A stretch of 64,000 nucleotides of DNA, from assembly GCF_001571385.1 (NCBI RefSeq), contig NZ_BCNW01000001.1, positions 2,457,470 through 2,521,469 of the forward strand, given 5' to 3'. This document shows positions 15,637 to 24,591 of the stretch, in pieces. The notes under the pieces were generated by a model. The model was not told where the DNA came from. It searched no databases and saw only the letters and a list, made by a program, of their open reading frames with translations. Made by a program: the position numbers and the translations under genes. Position 1 is the first letter of the stretch, and every line of letters starts with the position of its first letter. The stretch is from Methanofollis ethanolicus (lineage in GTDB: Archaea; Halobacteriota; Methanomicrobia; Methanomicrobiales; Methanofollaceae).

Positions 15637-17097
15637 GTGGATCTTCACGCCAAGGACAGTAGCAATTTTAACCTCAAATCTTTCAGTAGTGATGTCCTGA
15701 TCTATTCCTTTGGACAGGCCGTTCTCCTGATCTTTGGATTTTTCCAGAGCCTGATCATCCCGAAATATCTCTCCACAGTAGACTATGGCTACTGGCAACT
15801 CTTCCTCCTCTGCGCGACTTATGTGGGTATCCTCCATCTCGGATTCCTCAATGGCATTCTTATTCGATGGGCAGGAAAAAACTTTGAAGATCTCAAAGAC
15901 GAAATCCCCATGGCCTTCAGGTTCATCCTTCTGGAACAGGGAGTCATTGTCGGCATCCTCATGTTGATTGCAGGATTGATCGATATACCATCAAAAGAGA
16001 TCGCTTTCACTGTGCTGGCTAATGCCATCATTGTTAATCTGATCACATTTTTTATTATTATTGCTCAGACAACAAGAAACTTCAAACTTATTACCAATGC
16101 CAATATTGGAAAGGGGTTATTATTTCTTATACTCATTCTGCTACTCTTCCTTGGTGGTTATTTCAGTTATCTTCTATTGATCCTTGCGACCATGGCCGCC
16201 GGACTTATTGTAGCAATAGTGTTTGTCTTCTACCTGCGGGGCAGCCTTTTTCACCATAATATCTGCAGAGTCTCTCTTTTCCAGTATGGTAAAGAAAACA
16301 TCGGGATCGGAATTTTTATTCTGCTGGGTGACTTTATCGCACTTATCTTCACGACAATCGACCGCGTGACCGTCGGATCGTTCTTCCCCATCACCCAGTT
16401 TGCCATCTACGCCTTTGCCATGACCATGTGCGGCCTCGCCACAGTCTTTCTTCAGGCGGTGGCGCAGGTCTTTTTCCCCTATCTCGCAGGTTCGAGCGGC
16501 GAAACCAGGACAAAGGCGTACACTCTCCTCAGGCCTGTTCTTGTGATCTTCTGGGCGGCGGTGCTCGCGGTCTATTTCCCCTTCTCCGTCTGGATCAGGT
16601 ACTACCTCCCTCACTATGCTGATAGCCTTTCCCTGATGGCGATCCTCCTCTGCACGGTCGGGTTCAGCGGGCAGATCAATATCCTCCATGCCAACTTCTT
16701 CAAAGTCTACCGGAAACAACGTGCATACTTTGTTCTTGCGGGAGTCTCCCTCATCGGGGCGATTGTCCTCAACCTCCTTGCCGTGTTCCTCTTCGGTACG
16801 CTCACGGCAGTGGCTGCCACAGCGGTTGTCAGTTTCAGCCTCTGGTACCTCCTCAATGAAGCAGCGCTCCGGCACCTCGTCGAAGTGCCGCTGAAAGAGA
16901 TTGTCAGGTGGGCGCTCGTGATCAGTGCGTATATCGGCGCCTTCCTTGGTGCCTATGCAGTGTCTGAAACATGGGTCATTGGGTTTTGTATCTATGCTGT
17001 ACTCTTTGCCGGGATCACCGCCGTTTGCCTCCGCAGGGAGACGGAGCAACTGTGGAGCATGTTCAGAGAGATAATAAAACGGAAGGAAGATGTCTGA
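15637..17097 (+). CDS. Polysaccharide flippase (Wzx-like)
   Basis: A 486-residue protein with about 12-14 hydrophobic helices, starting at GTG 15637 with an AAAGGAG site upstream. The N-terminus (DVLIYSFGQAVLLIFGFFQS, IPKYLSTVDYGYWQLF) is characteristic of oligosaccharide flippases of the MOP superfamily. It would move lipid-linked glycan units across the membrane. Its 5' half is AT-rich and its 3' half GC-rich, so the gene may be a recombinant between island and host DNA. It is coupled to the next gene by a TGATG overlap. Confidence 0.85.
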   Translation: MDLHAKDSSNFNLKSFSSDVLIYSFGQAVLLIFGFFQSLIIPKYLSTVDYGYWQLFLLCATYVGILHLGFLNGILIRWAGKNFEDLKDEIPMAFRFILLEQGVIVGILMLIAGLIDIPSKEIAFTVLANAIIVNLITFFIIIAQTTRNFKLITNANIGKGLLFLILILLLFLGGYFSYLLLILATMAAGLIVAIVFVFYLRGSLFHHNICRVSLFQYGKENIGIGIFILLGDFIALIFTTIDRVTVGSFFPITQFAIYAFAMTMCGLATVFLQAVAQVFFPYLAGSSGETRTKAYTLLRPVLVIFWAAVLAVYFPFSVWIRYYLPHYADSLSLMAILLCTVGFSGQINILHANFFKVYRKQRAYFVLAGVSLIGAIVLNLLAVFLFGTLTAVAATAVVSFSLWYLLNEAALRHLVEVPLKEIVRWALVISAYIGAFLGAYAVSETWVIGFCIYAVLFAGITAVCLRRETEQLWSMFREIIKRKEDV

Positions 17098-18161
17098 TGG
17101 TGTGCAATAGAAAGAATGGTATGGAAACAGCCCCCCGCGTCTCGATCATCATTCTGAACTGGAATGGATGGAAGGATACGATAGAGTGTCTGGAGTCAGT
17201 CTATCAGATTACGTATCCAAATTACGATGTTATTGTTGCAGACAACGGTTCTGAGAATGAATCAATAGAGAAAATCAAGGAGTACGCTGAGGGGAAGTTA
17301 GAAGTAACATCAAAATTTTTTAAATACTCGGGAGAGAACAAGCCATTCTGTTATATTGAATACACGCGTGAAGAAACTGAGGCGGGTAGTGGGAAAGAGG
17401 GGGAGATTAACGATCTCCCATCCTGGAAAAAACTCATAATAATAAAAAATGGGAAAAATTACGGCTTTGCTGAAGGAAACAATATTGCTATTAGATATGC
17501 CCTAAAAACGCTAAATCCCAAATACGTTCTTCTATTAAACAATGATACTGTTGTTGATAAGAGATTTCTTAACGAATTGGTAAATGTTGCAGAGTCCGAT
17601 AGAAGAATAGGATTTGTCGGACCAAAAACATACTATTACGATCATCATGGGCGAACCGACGTGATCAACTTTGCAGGCGGAAGGCTTGTAATGTGGAAAG
17701 GAAAGTCCATCCATATCGGTTTGAATGAAATTGATCGAGGACAACACGATGGTATCGCTGATGTTGACTATGTTGAAGGATCTTGCCTTCTTACACGACG
17801 GGAAATTTTAGAATCCATAGGTCTCCTTGATCCAACTTATTTTTTATATTGGGAAGAAACAGACTGGTGTATGCGGGTTCATAAGGCAGGATTAAGATTA
17901 GTGTATGCCCCAAAAGCAGAGATATGGCATAAAGTCGCCGCATCTAGCAAACCTAAATCAAATCCAGTAATAGAATACTATTGCACGAGAAATAGATCTC
18001 GATTTATAATGAAAAATGGATCAACATTAGATAAAACAATGTATAGCATGTATCTATTTGGATATTTGTCGATATCCAAGATTTTTGCGTCACTTCTGTT
18101 CTACCGAGATCTTGAAAGGTGTCGATTTGTCCTAAAAGGATTATTAGACGGATTCCGATAA
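17097..18161 (+). CDS. Family 2 glycosyltransferase
   Basis: A 354-residue GT2 enzyme starting at ATG 17097, which overlaps the flippase stop. SIIILNWNGWKDTIECLES is the N-terminal nucleotide-binding strand, VLLLNNDTVVDKRFL holds the metal-binding acidic motif, and YFLYWEETDWCMRVHKAG is the ED/QxxRW-like region. It resembles rhamnosyltransferases of the WbbL type, which fits the dTDP-rhamnose genes upstream; the acceptor is unknown. Confidence 0.88.
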   Translation: MVCNRKNGMETAPRVSIIILNWNGWKDTIECLESVYQITYPNYDVIVADNGSENESIEKIKEYAEGKLEVTSKFFKYSGENKPFCYIEYTREETEAGSGKEGEINDLPSWKKLIIIKNGKNYGFAEGNNIAIRYALKTLNPKYVLLLNNDTVVDKRFLNELVNVAESDRRIGFVGPKTYYYDHHGRTDVINFAGGRLVMWKGKSIHIGLNEIDRGQHDGIADVDYVEGSCLLTRREILESIGLLDPTYFLYWEETDWCMRVHKAGLRLVYAPKAEIWHKVAASSKPKSNPVIEYYCTRNRSRFIMKNGSTLDKTMYSMYLFGYLSISKIFASLLFYRDLERCRFVLKGLLDGFR

Positions 18162-18258
18162 CATGGAAGTATTTATGATACAGCGAGATAGATCACATCA
18201 AAATGAAAAGAGGAACTTGTTCCTTGTGTTTGTGAACTAAAATTGAAGAAGTATTACC

Positions 18259-19983
18259 ATGTCCAACAGAGATAATATTTCACAAAGAAGATTTTTCTTT
18301 TGCCTGTCAATTTTATCTTGGATTTTAATTGCAGTTATTGCATTCTATTTTAAATTTTTTCCCACTCTAATAAATCCTCTCTTTAGTGATTTATTTATTG
18401 TAACACTGATATTCTCTTTACTTCTCTCTCTGGTCATCGGTTCATTTATGATAAAATATTCTAATCAATTATTCTTTTTTCTACCCCAGTGCCTCTTGAT
18501 TTGTTTTTTTGCGAGGAGCGTCCGATCTCTGCGATCTTCGTATCCTCCATTGTGGGATCCGTATGCCTTTTTAGCGGCATTCCTTAACATCCACACATTT
18601 GGAACTCTGGAACCTATGTATAGTTACTGGGGAACTGTAATTGCGGGCTTAATTAAGTGGCCCTCAATGTTAATTATTACCGAGTCACTATCCAGAGTTG
18701 CTGGAATTAATTATCTGTGGCTTTTTGAATATCAGGAGCCTCTCCTTGGTATGATCTTTTTTTTAGCGATATTTGTGTTGGCATATTATCTCTCTAAAAA
18801 TTATGGAGTGGCTCTATTATCAGGGTTAATTTCATCTCTTGCTTCACATGTGATCTTTTATCAGTCCGAATATCACTACCAAGGCTATGCATATATAATG
18901 TTTGTATTTTTACTCATTTCATTGCTGGCAACTTGCAGATGTAAAAATCAGTCCAGGTACAAAATACTTGCAATTATATTCACTTTTGCCTGCGCATTTT
19001 CCCATTATTTTTCGTCTCTCTTTATTTTATTCATTCTAGGAGTGTTTTTTTGTTTTGTAAATCTCATTTCAGTGTTTAATCAAACATTTTCAAATTCTCG
19101 GTTAAACATAATAAAAATAAATAATCCCACTAATCTCTTTTTTTTTATATCGTTTATTCTCGTTATAAGTTATCATCTGTTTGTTTATCCCAAGAATATC
19201 GAACAGTATATAGATATGATTCTTAGTGCAGACCCATATCACGCTTCTCTAATTACCAGTGGGAAAGGAGGAAAAATCGTCCCTTTTCCAACGAATATCA
19301 TCCATGGTATCCGGTATGTCTTACTCCTTCTGGGATTTACCTCCATTCTTTATGCAATACGAAAAAATAAAACGGATGAGATAATATTAGGGATCATATG
19401 TGCAACATTAGTATTTTTGGGTATTTTGGGGAATACATTAGTTTATCTTGAAGTAGGTCGAATAGTTGCTTTTTACGAAGTTTTAATAGGTATTTTTGCG
19501 GCTTTAACCTTATTCCGACTACGAAATCTTTGGCTCAGAGCATTGAAAAATCAAAAATTAATAACCGCAATACTATGCATTGTTACAGCTGGTATTGTAA
19601 CATTGACTTTTTTTGGTGGACATTATATCCCAGATTATTATTTTAAAAGTTTGGATCAAAATAATTATTATTGGTGTAACAATGATTTGCCTGAGATGCA
19701 GGAATATAAATACGCAGGGACATGGGTCCATAATTATGCTCCAGAAAATTCTTATTTCGTTTCAATAGATAGTTCAGATTATTTCATTTACTCTGCCATT
19801 TTTTTCTGGGGGCACGTGAGTTATGAGAACCACGTAAAAAATCGGGCATACCTTCCAAAGGATTTGAATGAACCAATATTTACCCTCTCTAATCGAAGAA
19901 ATTTTAGTTCGGGGAAAAAAAGGATTATGGATGTAACAAATAAGTTATACTCCAACGAAGAGATAGAAATGACCGCATATTAA
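18259..19983 (+). CDS. Multi-pass membrane protein, GT-C-like or polymerase-like
   Basis: A 574-residue, strongly AT-rich gene. About 11-13 hydrophobic segments span residues 10-475, followed by an extracytoplasmic tail of about 100 residues (NYYWCNNDLPEMQEYKYAGT, ENSYFVSIDSSDYFIYSA). A loop between helices carries WDPYAFLAAFLNIH, in the place where GT-C enzymes have their acidic catalytic loop, and YQSEYHYQGY follows. It could be a GT-C glycosyltransferase or a glycan polymerase; no specific family is certain. It lies at the 3' end of the plus-strand part of the locus. Confidence 0.7.
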   Translation: MSNRDNISQRRFFFCLSILSWILIAVIAFYFKFFPTLINPLFSDLFIVTLIFSLLLSLVIGSFMIKYSNQLFFFLPQCLLICFFARSVRSLRSSYPPLWDPYAFLAAFLNIHTFGTLEPMYSYWGTVIAGLIKWPSMLIITESLSRVAGINYLWLFEYQEPLLGMIFFLAIFVLAYYLSKNYGVALLSGLISSLASHVIFYQSEYHYQGYAYIMFVFLLISLLATCRCKNQSRYKILAIIFTFACAFSHYFSSLFILFILGVFFCFVNLISVFNQTFSNSRLNIIKINNPTNLFFFISFILVISYHLFVYPKNIEQYIDMILSADPYHASLITSGKGGKIVPFPTNIIHGIRYVLLLLGFTSILYAIRKNKTDEIILGIICATLVFLGILGNTLVYLEVGRIVAFYEVLIGIFAALTLFRLRNLWLRALKNQKLITAILCIVTAGIVTLTFFGGHYIPDYYFKSLDQNNYYWCNNDLPEMQEYKYAGTWVHNYAPENSYFVSIDSSDYFIYSAIFFWGHVSYENHVKNRAYLPKDLNEPIFTLSNRRNFSSGKKRIMDVTNKLYSNEEIEMTAY

Positions 19984-20018
19984 CTGATGTCATAAATAGA
20001 TTATATTCTACACAGGTT

Positions 20019-21152
20019 TCATGGGATCATATTTGTAGAGAATATTTTTATTATGGCATTGCCAAATTCAACAATATCTCCCTCGTCAACTAAAAAACCG
20101 TTTTTAATCACTTCTCTATGTGGCCCAATATCAAATGCAACAACAGGTTTCCCACAGGCTTGAGCTTCAACTAAAGGCATGTTAAAACCCTCCACCAAAG
20201 AACATGTTGCATAGACATCGCAGGCAGCGTAGTAGTATGGTAATTCTTCATCAGACACAAAGCCAGCAAAAATGACACTAAGATCACATGCCCTTGCTAA
20301 GTCTTCTGAATATTGATTATCGTAACTTTTGCCAACGACAATGAGTTTAACATTGGGAAGACAGATTTTTACAATTTTGAAGGCCACTATCAAAGAATGA
20401 ATATTTTTTGTAGGAACGATCCTCCCAACAAAGAGGATCACAGGATCGTCTGATCCGATATGATATTTTGTCCGGATAGGTTCTTCATCTACATTGTTTC
20501 TATTAAACCGACTGGAATCAATTTCATCATATATTACTATGCTTTCGATACCCTTTTCATGCTGGAGTATAGCCTTCGAATGATTGCTTATAGAAACTAC
20601 CTGATCGAATTTTTTAATTTTTTTCCAATTAAAAGGTGAGATGGCCACTTTATAGAGCCGTACCTTCAAAGGTAAGAAACGAGATTCGGCAATGTGGTGA
20701 TGCCAGTAAATTACCTGAGTGTGATAGAATAATTTAGCAAAGTACGCTACAATCACTAAAGTTTCTTGGTGAACAATGATCAAACTGCTTTTTTTGAGAT
20801 CTAAACTTATTTTCAATGCTTTCCAAAGGTTAAACGGAAATAATGCGCGGTAGAGAACGTTTAACCTCGAAGCATATTTCTGGACCCAGGAATCAATAAT
20901 TCTAACATTATATCCTATCGGATCGATATCCGATTCAAACGTATAGACGATGACGGAGTAACCACGTTTTGACAATTCTCGGGCCTGAAATTCGGCAACT
21001 CTACTGGCCCCTTCAGATTTTAAGAAATATGATATCAAGATAACAATTGCATGTTGAGATGGATCTCCTGGAAGTACTTCTCTAATGAATTCAGAGAATT
21101 GATTATCTCCTAGAAATGATATCCTAGATACAGAATTAATTGGATCGTCCAT
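20019..21152 (-). CDS. Family 4 glycosyltransferase
   Basis: A 377-residue GT-B enzyme. The N-terminal domain includes LKSEGASRVAEFQARELSKR, typical of GT4; the C-terminal domain has ILFVGRIVPTKNIHSLIVAF and the nucleotide-sugar motif EGFNMPLVEAQACGKPVVAF (E-x7-E). It is the last gene of a minus-strand run of glycan genes beginning at 26989, separated from the previous one by 85 bp. Very AT-rich. Donor and acceptor are not predictable. Confidence 0.88.
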   Translation of the reverse strand: MDDPINSVSRISFLGDNQFSEFIREVLPGDPSQHAIVILISYFLKSEGASRVAEFQARELSKRGYSVIVYTFESDIDPIGYNVRIIDSWVQKYASRLNVLYRALFPFNLWKALKISLDLKKSSLIIVHQETLVIVAYFAKLFYHTQVIYWHHHIAESRFLPLKVRLYKVAISPFNWKKIKKFDQVVSISNHSKAILQHEKGIESIVIYDEIDSSRFNRNNVDEEPIRTKYHIGSDDPVILFVGRIVPTKNIHSLIVAFKIVKICLPNVKLIVVGKSYDNQYSEDLARACDLSVIFAGFVSDEELPYYYAACDVYATCSLVEGFNMPLVEAQACGKPVVAFDIGPHREVIKNGFLVDEGDIVEFGNAIIKIFSTNMIP

Positions 21153-21237
21153 CTTTTTCCCTCAATAAAGATAAACCCATATTTGCTCTAAAGATTGTGA
21201 ATCTCTCACAACCTCCACTCAAAGCATAAATTGACAA

Positions 21238-22383
21238 TTAAGTAATCCTTATTGAGACTTCCCGATAAATTCTCATCGTCTTCTTTGCAACACTTTCCCA
21301 GGATAACTCCTCCGCTTTCTTTCTCACGTTCGTTTCCATCATAGTTCTCAAATTAGGATCTGCCAACAACCGGATGATCGCATCTGCTAATGCCAGAGGA
21401 TCACCTGGAGGCACAAGCAGCCCTGTCTTGCCATGTTCAACTGCTTCGTCAAGCCCGCCGACATCGCTTACAATAACGGGTTTTCCAAATGCATAGGCAA
21501 CATTGAGTACCCCACTCATCCCACTCATCTCTGTATAGGGCAGTACCACAAGAGCTGAGCGCTGGAAGAGGGAGGCGACAAGGTCGTCAGGTATGAACTC
21601 ATTGTGGACCTCAAGTGTTGATCTGTCGCAGACCTCCATTAAGGAGTGATACGGTGAAAGATCTCCCTCTCCGGCGATGATCACTTTAAGACTTGGAATC
21701 TGTTTGACAATTGTTGGAACTGCACTGAGAAGTATGTCTAATCCCTTGTATTCTCGGATATTCCCAAAAAAAAGAACTGTATCCTTTTCTTCAGGAATTT
21801 CTTTTTTGTAATGGGTAAAGAAATCGTACGTGCCATGGGGGATTACTACAACATTTTTTTTCTCCAGATGTCGTGCTGCCAGTAGTTCTTCCCTGTCATT
21901 TAGGGTGTGCACAATAATTTTTTTGAACGATAGGAACTGTTCAGAAAAGTTCAGGACATACTCTTCAAATATTTTCTTAAAGAGTCCAGAATTCGAATAG
22001 AGCCCATGTTTTGTATATACTATAGGGTATTTTCTATCAATTCTATTGATGAAAAGAAAGAAGGCAAGTGGCGGTATAAGAGGTGTTGTGATATGAATAA
22101 TATCTGGATCTATTTTTCCGATAGTTTTGATTCTCCTGAATGAAATGAGAGCAAATAGGTTCTGAAAAGAGATTACTTTTCTTAAATGGTTCATGGAGAA
22201 GTCCAGATGATCAAATAGTTTTATTATCGTTATCTTTTTTGAGAAATAGTCTGCAGGGATGTTGTTGCTGCCAACAACTGTTACATCAGCATTCTCAGCG
22301 ACTGCATTCGCTATCTCCGCTGTATACTGGGGCATGCCTCCCCAATCGTAGGGGAGAATATACAATATCCGCATCCTACCCAC
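21238..22383 (-). CDS. Family 4 glycosyltransferase
   Basis: A 381-residue GT-B enzyme. ILYILPYDWGGMPQYTAEIA is the N-terminal substrate-loop region; DTVLFFGNIREYKGLDILLS and MSGVLNVAYAFGKPVIVSD with GGLDEAVEHGKTGLLVPPGD form the C-terminal donor domain. The start used is 22383; the next in-frame ATG, three codons later, is equally possible. It lies 41 bp downstream of the second HprK-like gene in the same orientation. Confidence 0.9.
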   Translation of the reverse strand: MGRMRILYILPYDWGGMPQYTAEIANAVAENADVTVVGSNNIPADYFSKKITIIKLFDHLDFSMNHLRKVISFQNLFALISFRRIKTIGKIDPDIIHITTPLIPPLAFFLFINRIDRKYPIVYTKHGLYSNSGLFKKIFEEYVLNFSEQFLSFKKIIVHTLNDREELLAARHLEKKNVVVIPHGTYDFFTHYKKEIPEEKDTVLFFGNIREYKGLDILLSAVPTIVKQIPSLKVIIAGEGDLSPYHSLMEVCDRSTLEVHNEFIPDDLVASLFQRSALVVLPYTEMSGMSGVLNVAYAFGKPVIVSDVGGLDEAVEHGKTGLLVPPGDPLALADAIIRLLADPNLRTMMETNVRKKAEELSWESVAKKTMRIYREVSIRIT

Positions 22384-22424
22384 TTAACCCTATTGTCCTC
22401 TCATACGTTAGTCATTTCCAGTGC

Positions 22425-23513
22425 CTATCGCCTTGAGTAGCAATGCTCTTTTTGGAGCTCACTGAAATACGTTCTAAAGTTAGCTTTTAGATTGACTATT
22501 TTAAATATTTCAACGATTTTTGGGATAGATTCTTTTATAATATCATTAGTTTCTGGGAAATTAAAACTACTTCTGTTGTGGAATATATATGAATAGGCAC
22601 ACATCATATCAAAAAAATAATTTGGTATATCCAAATCGGAGGTATTGTTTAGATTGCATAAGCTTTCGGCAAGGTTGTTATTTATTAATGAGCATGTTGT
22701 AGCATCATAATGATCTGAGACTTTAGTTAGATCAGAAATCGAGCCCTGAACTTTATCTACCAAACTAATCGATCTTATTTCTCCTTGTTCCGCAATATTA
22801 AATTTACTCATTAGTTTATGAGATCTTTTCATAATGAATACTGCAGCCTTTATTTTCTCGATAAATGTACCGTGCTCTTTTGAATAATCACTAACAAGTA
22901 GGTGATTAAATAAACCAAAATATCTCAGAAAACTATACGCGATTCCATTTTTTATTATGATCTTATCGTCCCCAAGATATGAATATTCCAAGTTGTTGAT
23001 GCTATATGCGATAGCAGATGTTTTTGATGATCCACTTCTTCCAGAAAATAAAAGCGCTTCGTTTTCATCATTACAGACAGCTGCTACATGCAGAAGGCAG
23101 TAGCCTTTTTTTGCCAATATATAATCTATGAGAGATTCAAGATAAACAACCTGAGAGAAGTTGTTGGGAGCTACAACTCCTCGTAGGGACTTATGTATCC
23201 AACAAAAATTGATGATTATTTCTTCAGTTTCAATACCGTTGATTTCAACCTGCCATTTTGCCAGGCCTTCCTGCTCTCTGCAGTAGATGTAGTCTTTTTT
23301 AATATGATATTTTCTGAAGACAATATCACATTCACTATTATTCGGCTTGAAAGGACCAACATTCAAAATAATATCGGGATCTTGCACTGATTCAACCTCA
23401 AAATATGAAAAAGGGAAGTTGAAATCTGGGAGATAGTCGTTCCCGTCGTCACATACTATCTGGAATGTCAGGATATCATGGATATTGTAATTTTTGACAA
23501 TTCTCTTTCTCAT
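22425..23513 (-). CDS. HprK-like P-loop protein 2
   Basis: A 362-residue protein of the HPr-kinase/PEP-carboxykinase-like P-loop type. The Walker A motif is GRSGSSKTS at residues 158-166, followed by YSYLGDDKIIIKNG at 178-191, the conserved metal/base region of HprK-like kinases. The first 140 residues are beta-rich and hold PDIILNVGPFKPNNSECDIV. It is a distant paralogue of the neighbour at 23524, with Walker A at the same residue number. HprK-like kinases occur in surface-glycan and RiPP clusters; the substrate here is unknown. The gene is very AT-rich. Confidence 0.75.
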   Translation of the reverse strand: MRKRIVKNYNIHDILTFQIVCDDGNDYLPDFNFPFSYFEVESVQDPDIILNVGPFKPNNSECDIVFRKYHIKKDYIYCREQEGLAKWQVEINGIETEEIIINFCWIHKSLRGVVAPNNFSQVVYLESLIDYILAKKGYCLLHVAAVCNDENEALLFSGRSGSSKTSAIAYSINNLEYSYLGDDKIIIKNGIAYSFLRYFGLFNHLLVSDYSKEHGTFIEKIKAAVFIMKRSHKLMSKFNIAEQGEIRSISLVDKVQGSISDLTKVSDHYDATTCSLINNNLAESLCNLNNTSDLDIPNYFFDMMCAYSYIFHNRSSFNFPETNDIIKESIPKIVEIFKIVNLKANFRTYFSELQKEHCYSRR

Positions 23514-23523
23514 GCGATCACCT

Positions 23524-24591
23524 CTAAAGCGTATCCAGAATCGTCTCTTTCAGCCACTTGTGAACCCTCTGATAGTCTTCCGGGCGTAACCTGATCTCAT
23601 AGGCTTCAATGTCCTTTGGAATGTTTGCCTGTAAGTTCTGGGCATACCGATCAAGATCCTTTTCCAGTTCATTGGAAGGATAGATCGTGGAATAATTATA
23701 TACATGCCTGAGGAACCGCCTGTTTTCAAAAAGCTGGTTTGTATAAAAGTGATCAATGACCTTTTCTGTGTCAATCGGGGTTATTTCATATTTGTAACTC
23801 GGTTGAATACATATAATGGTTTTCAGTCGAGATTTTCTCCCGATATATTGTGGGAATACATCTCTGGACTTAAGATAGACAAAACCTCCAATATATCCGA
23901 GAGTCACAGTTTCAAGGAACCGATTGAGAGAAAGCCCCATCCGGTTTTTTCTGCTGATTATATCTGATATATATTGTATGTTCCCCTGTTTAAATCCTGG
24001 GCACTCGGGAAATTCGAAGGTGTAACCATTATGAATGAGTATTCGATCGTCCCCTAAGAATTTGAATCCCTCTTTCAGGCACGACAGCGAAAAAGATGTT
24101 TTTCCCGCACCGCCAGGCCCGGTAAACAGTATTGAATGATCGTTCTTGCATACGCCAGAGGCATGTAACGAACAGATCCCTCGTTGATTTAACATAAAAT
24201 AAACAATGTAATCGATGACCTGCTCATGAATAACCCGATTTCCAAAAAAATTGGGTTGAATCCGAAGTAAGATTGGCTTCTCTTTATCTGACTTGTTGAA
24301 ATTGGATAACTCAAACTGATATTTTGCGATTTTATATTTAAAACTCCCAAACAGGTAATCATCTTTGACTTTATATATGTCATTTTCAACAAGATTGCAA
24401 TCGATTTGAGGGGTAAATTTTCCAAGTTCTATGACTAAATCCGGTGTATCAAACGTCTTAGATGTAGAGAAATAATCATAATCTTTTTCGAACAAACTAA
24501 CCTGTCGTGAAAGATAATCTCTCTTATCTTTTAAGGTGATATTCAATGAATTATGGAGTGAATAGTGTCTTTCTATCATGTTAACACTCAC
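23524..24591 (-). CDS. HprK-like P-loop protein 1
   Basis: A 355-residue protein with Walker A GPGGAGKTS at residues 158-166 and KFLGDDRILIHNG at 177-189, the paired motifs of HprK-like kinases. The preceding HEQVIDYIVYFMLNQRGICS and LHASGV are typical of this group, in which a conserved LHAS/A stretch precedes the P-loop. It overlaps the radical SAM gene by 4 bp and is followed 10 bp later by its paralogue, so the three are probably co-translated. No HPr or PTS genes are visible, so a role in classical carbon control is unlikely. Confidence 0.78.
   Translation of the reverse strand: MSVNMIERHYSLHNSLNITLKDKRDYLSRQVSLFEKDYDYFSTSKTFDTPDLVIELGKFTPQIDCNLVENDIYKVKDDYLFGSFKYKIAKYQFELSNFNKSDKEKPILLRIQPNFFGNRVIHEQVIDYIVYFMLNQRGICSLHASGVCKNDHSILFTGPGGAGKTSFSLSCLKEGFKFLGDDRILIHNGYTFEFPECPGFKQGNIQYISDIISRKNRMGLSLNRFLETVTLGYIGGFVYLKSRDVFPQYIGRKSRLKTIICIQPSYKYEITPIDTEKVIDHFYTNQLFENRRFLRHVYNYSTIYPSNELEKDLDRYAQNLQANIPKDIEAYEIRLRPEDYQRVHKWLKETILDTL

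Noticed and set aside
22425-24591. HprK-like genes as a true HPr kinase/carbon-control system
   Set aside because: No HPr, PTS or CcpA-like genes nearby, and the N-terminal halves do not resemble classical HprK.
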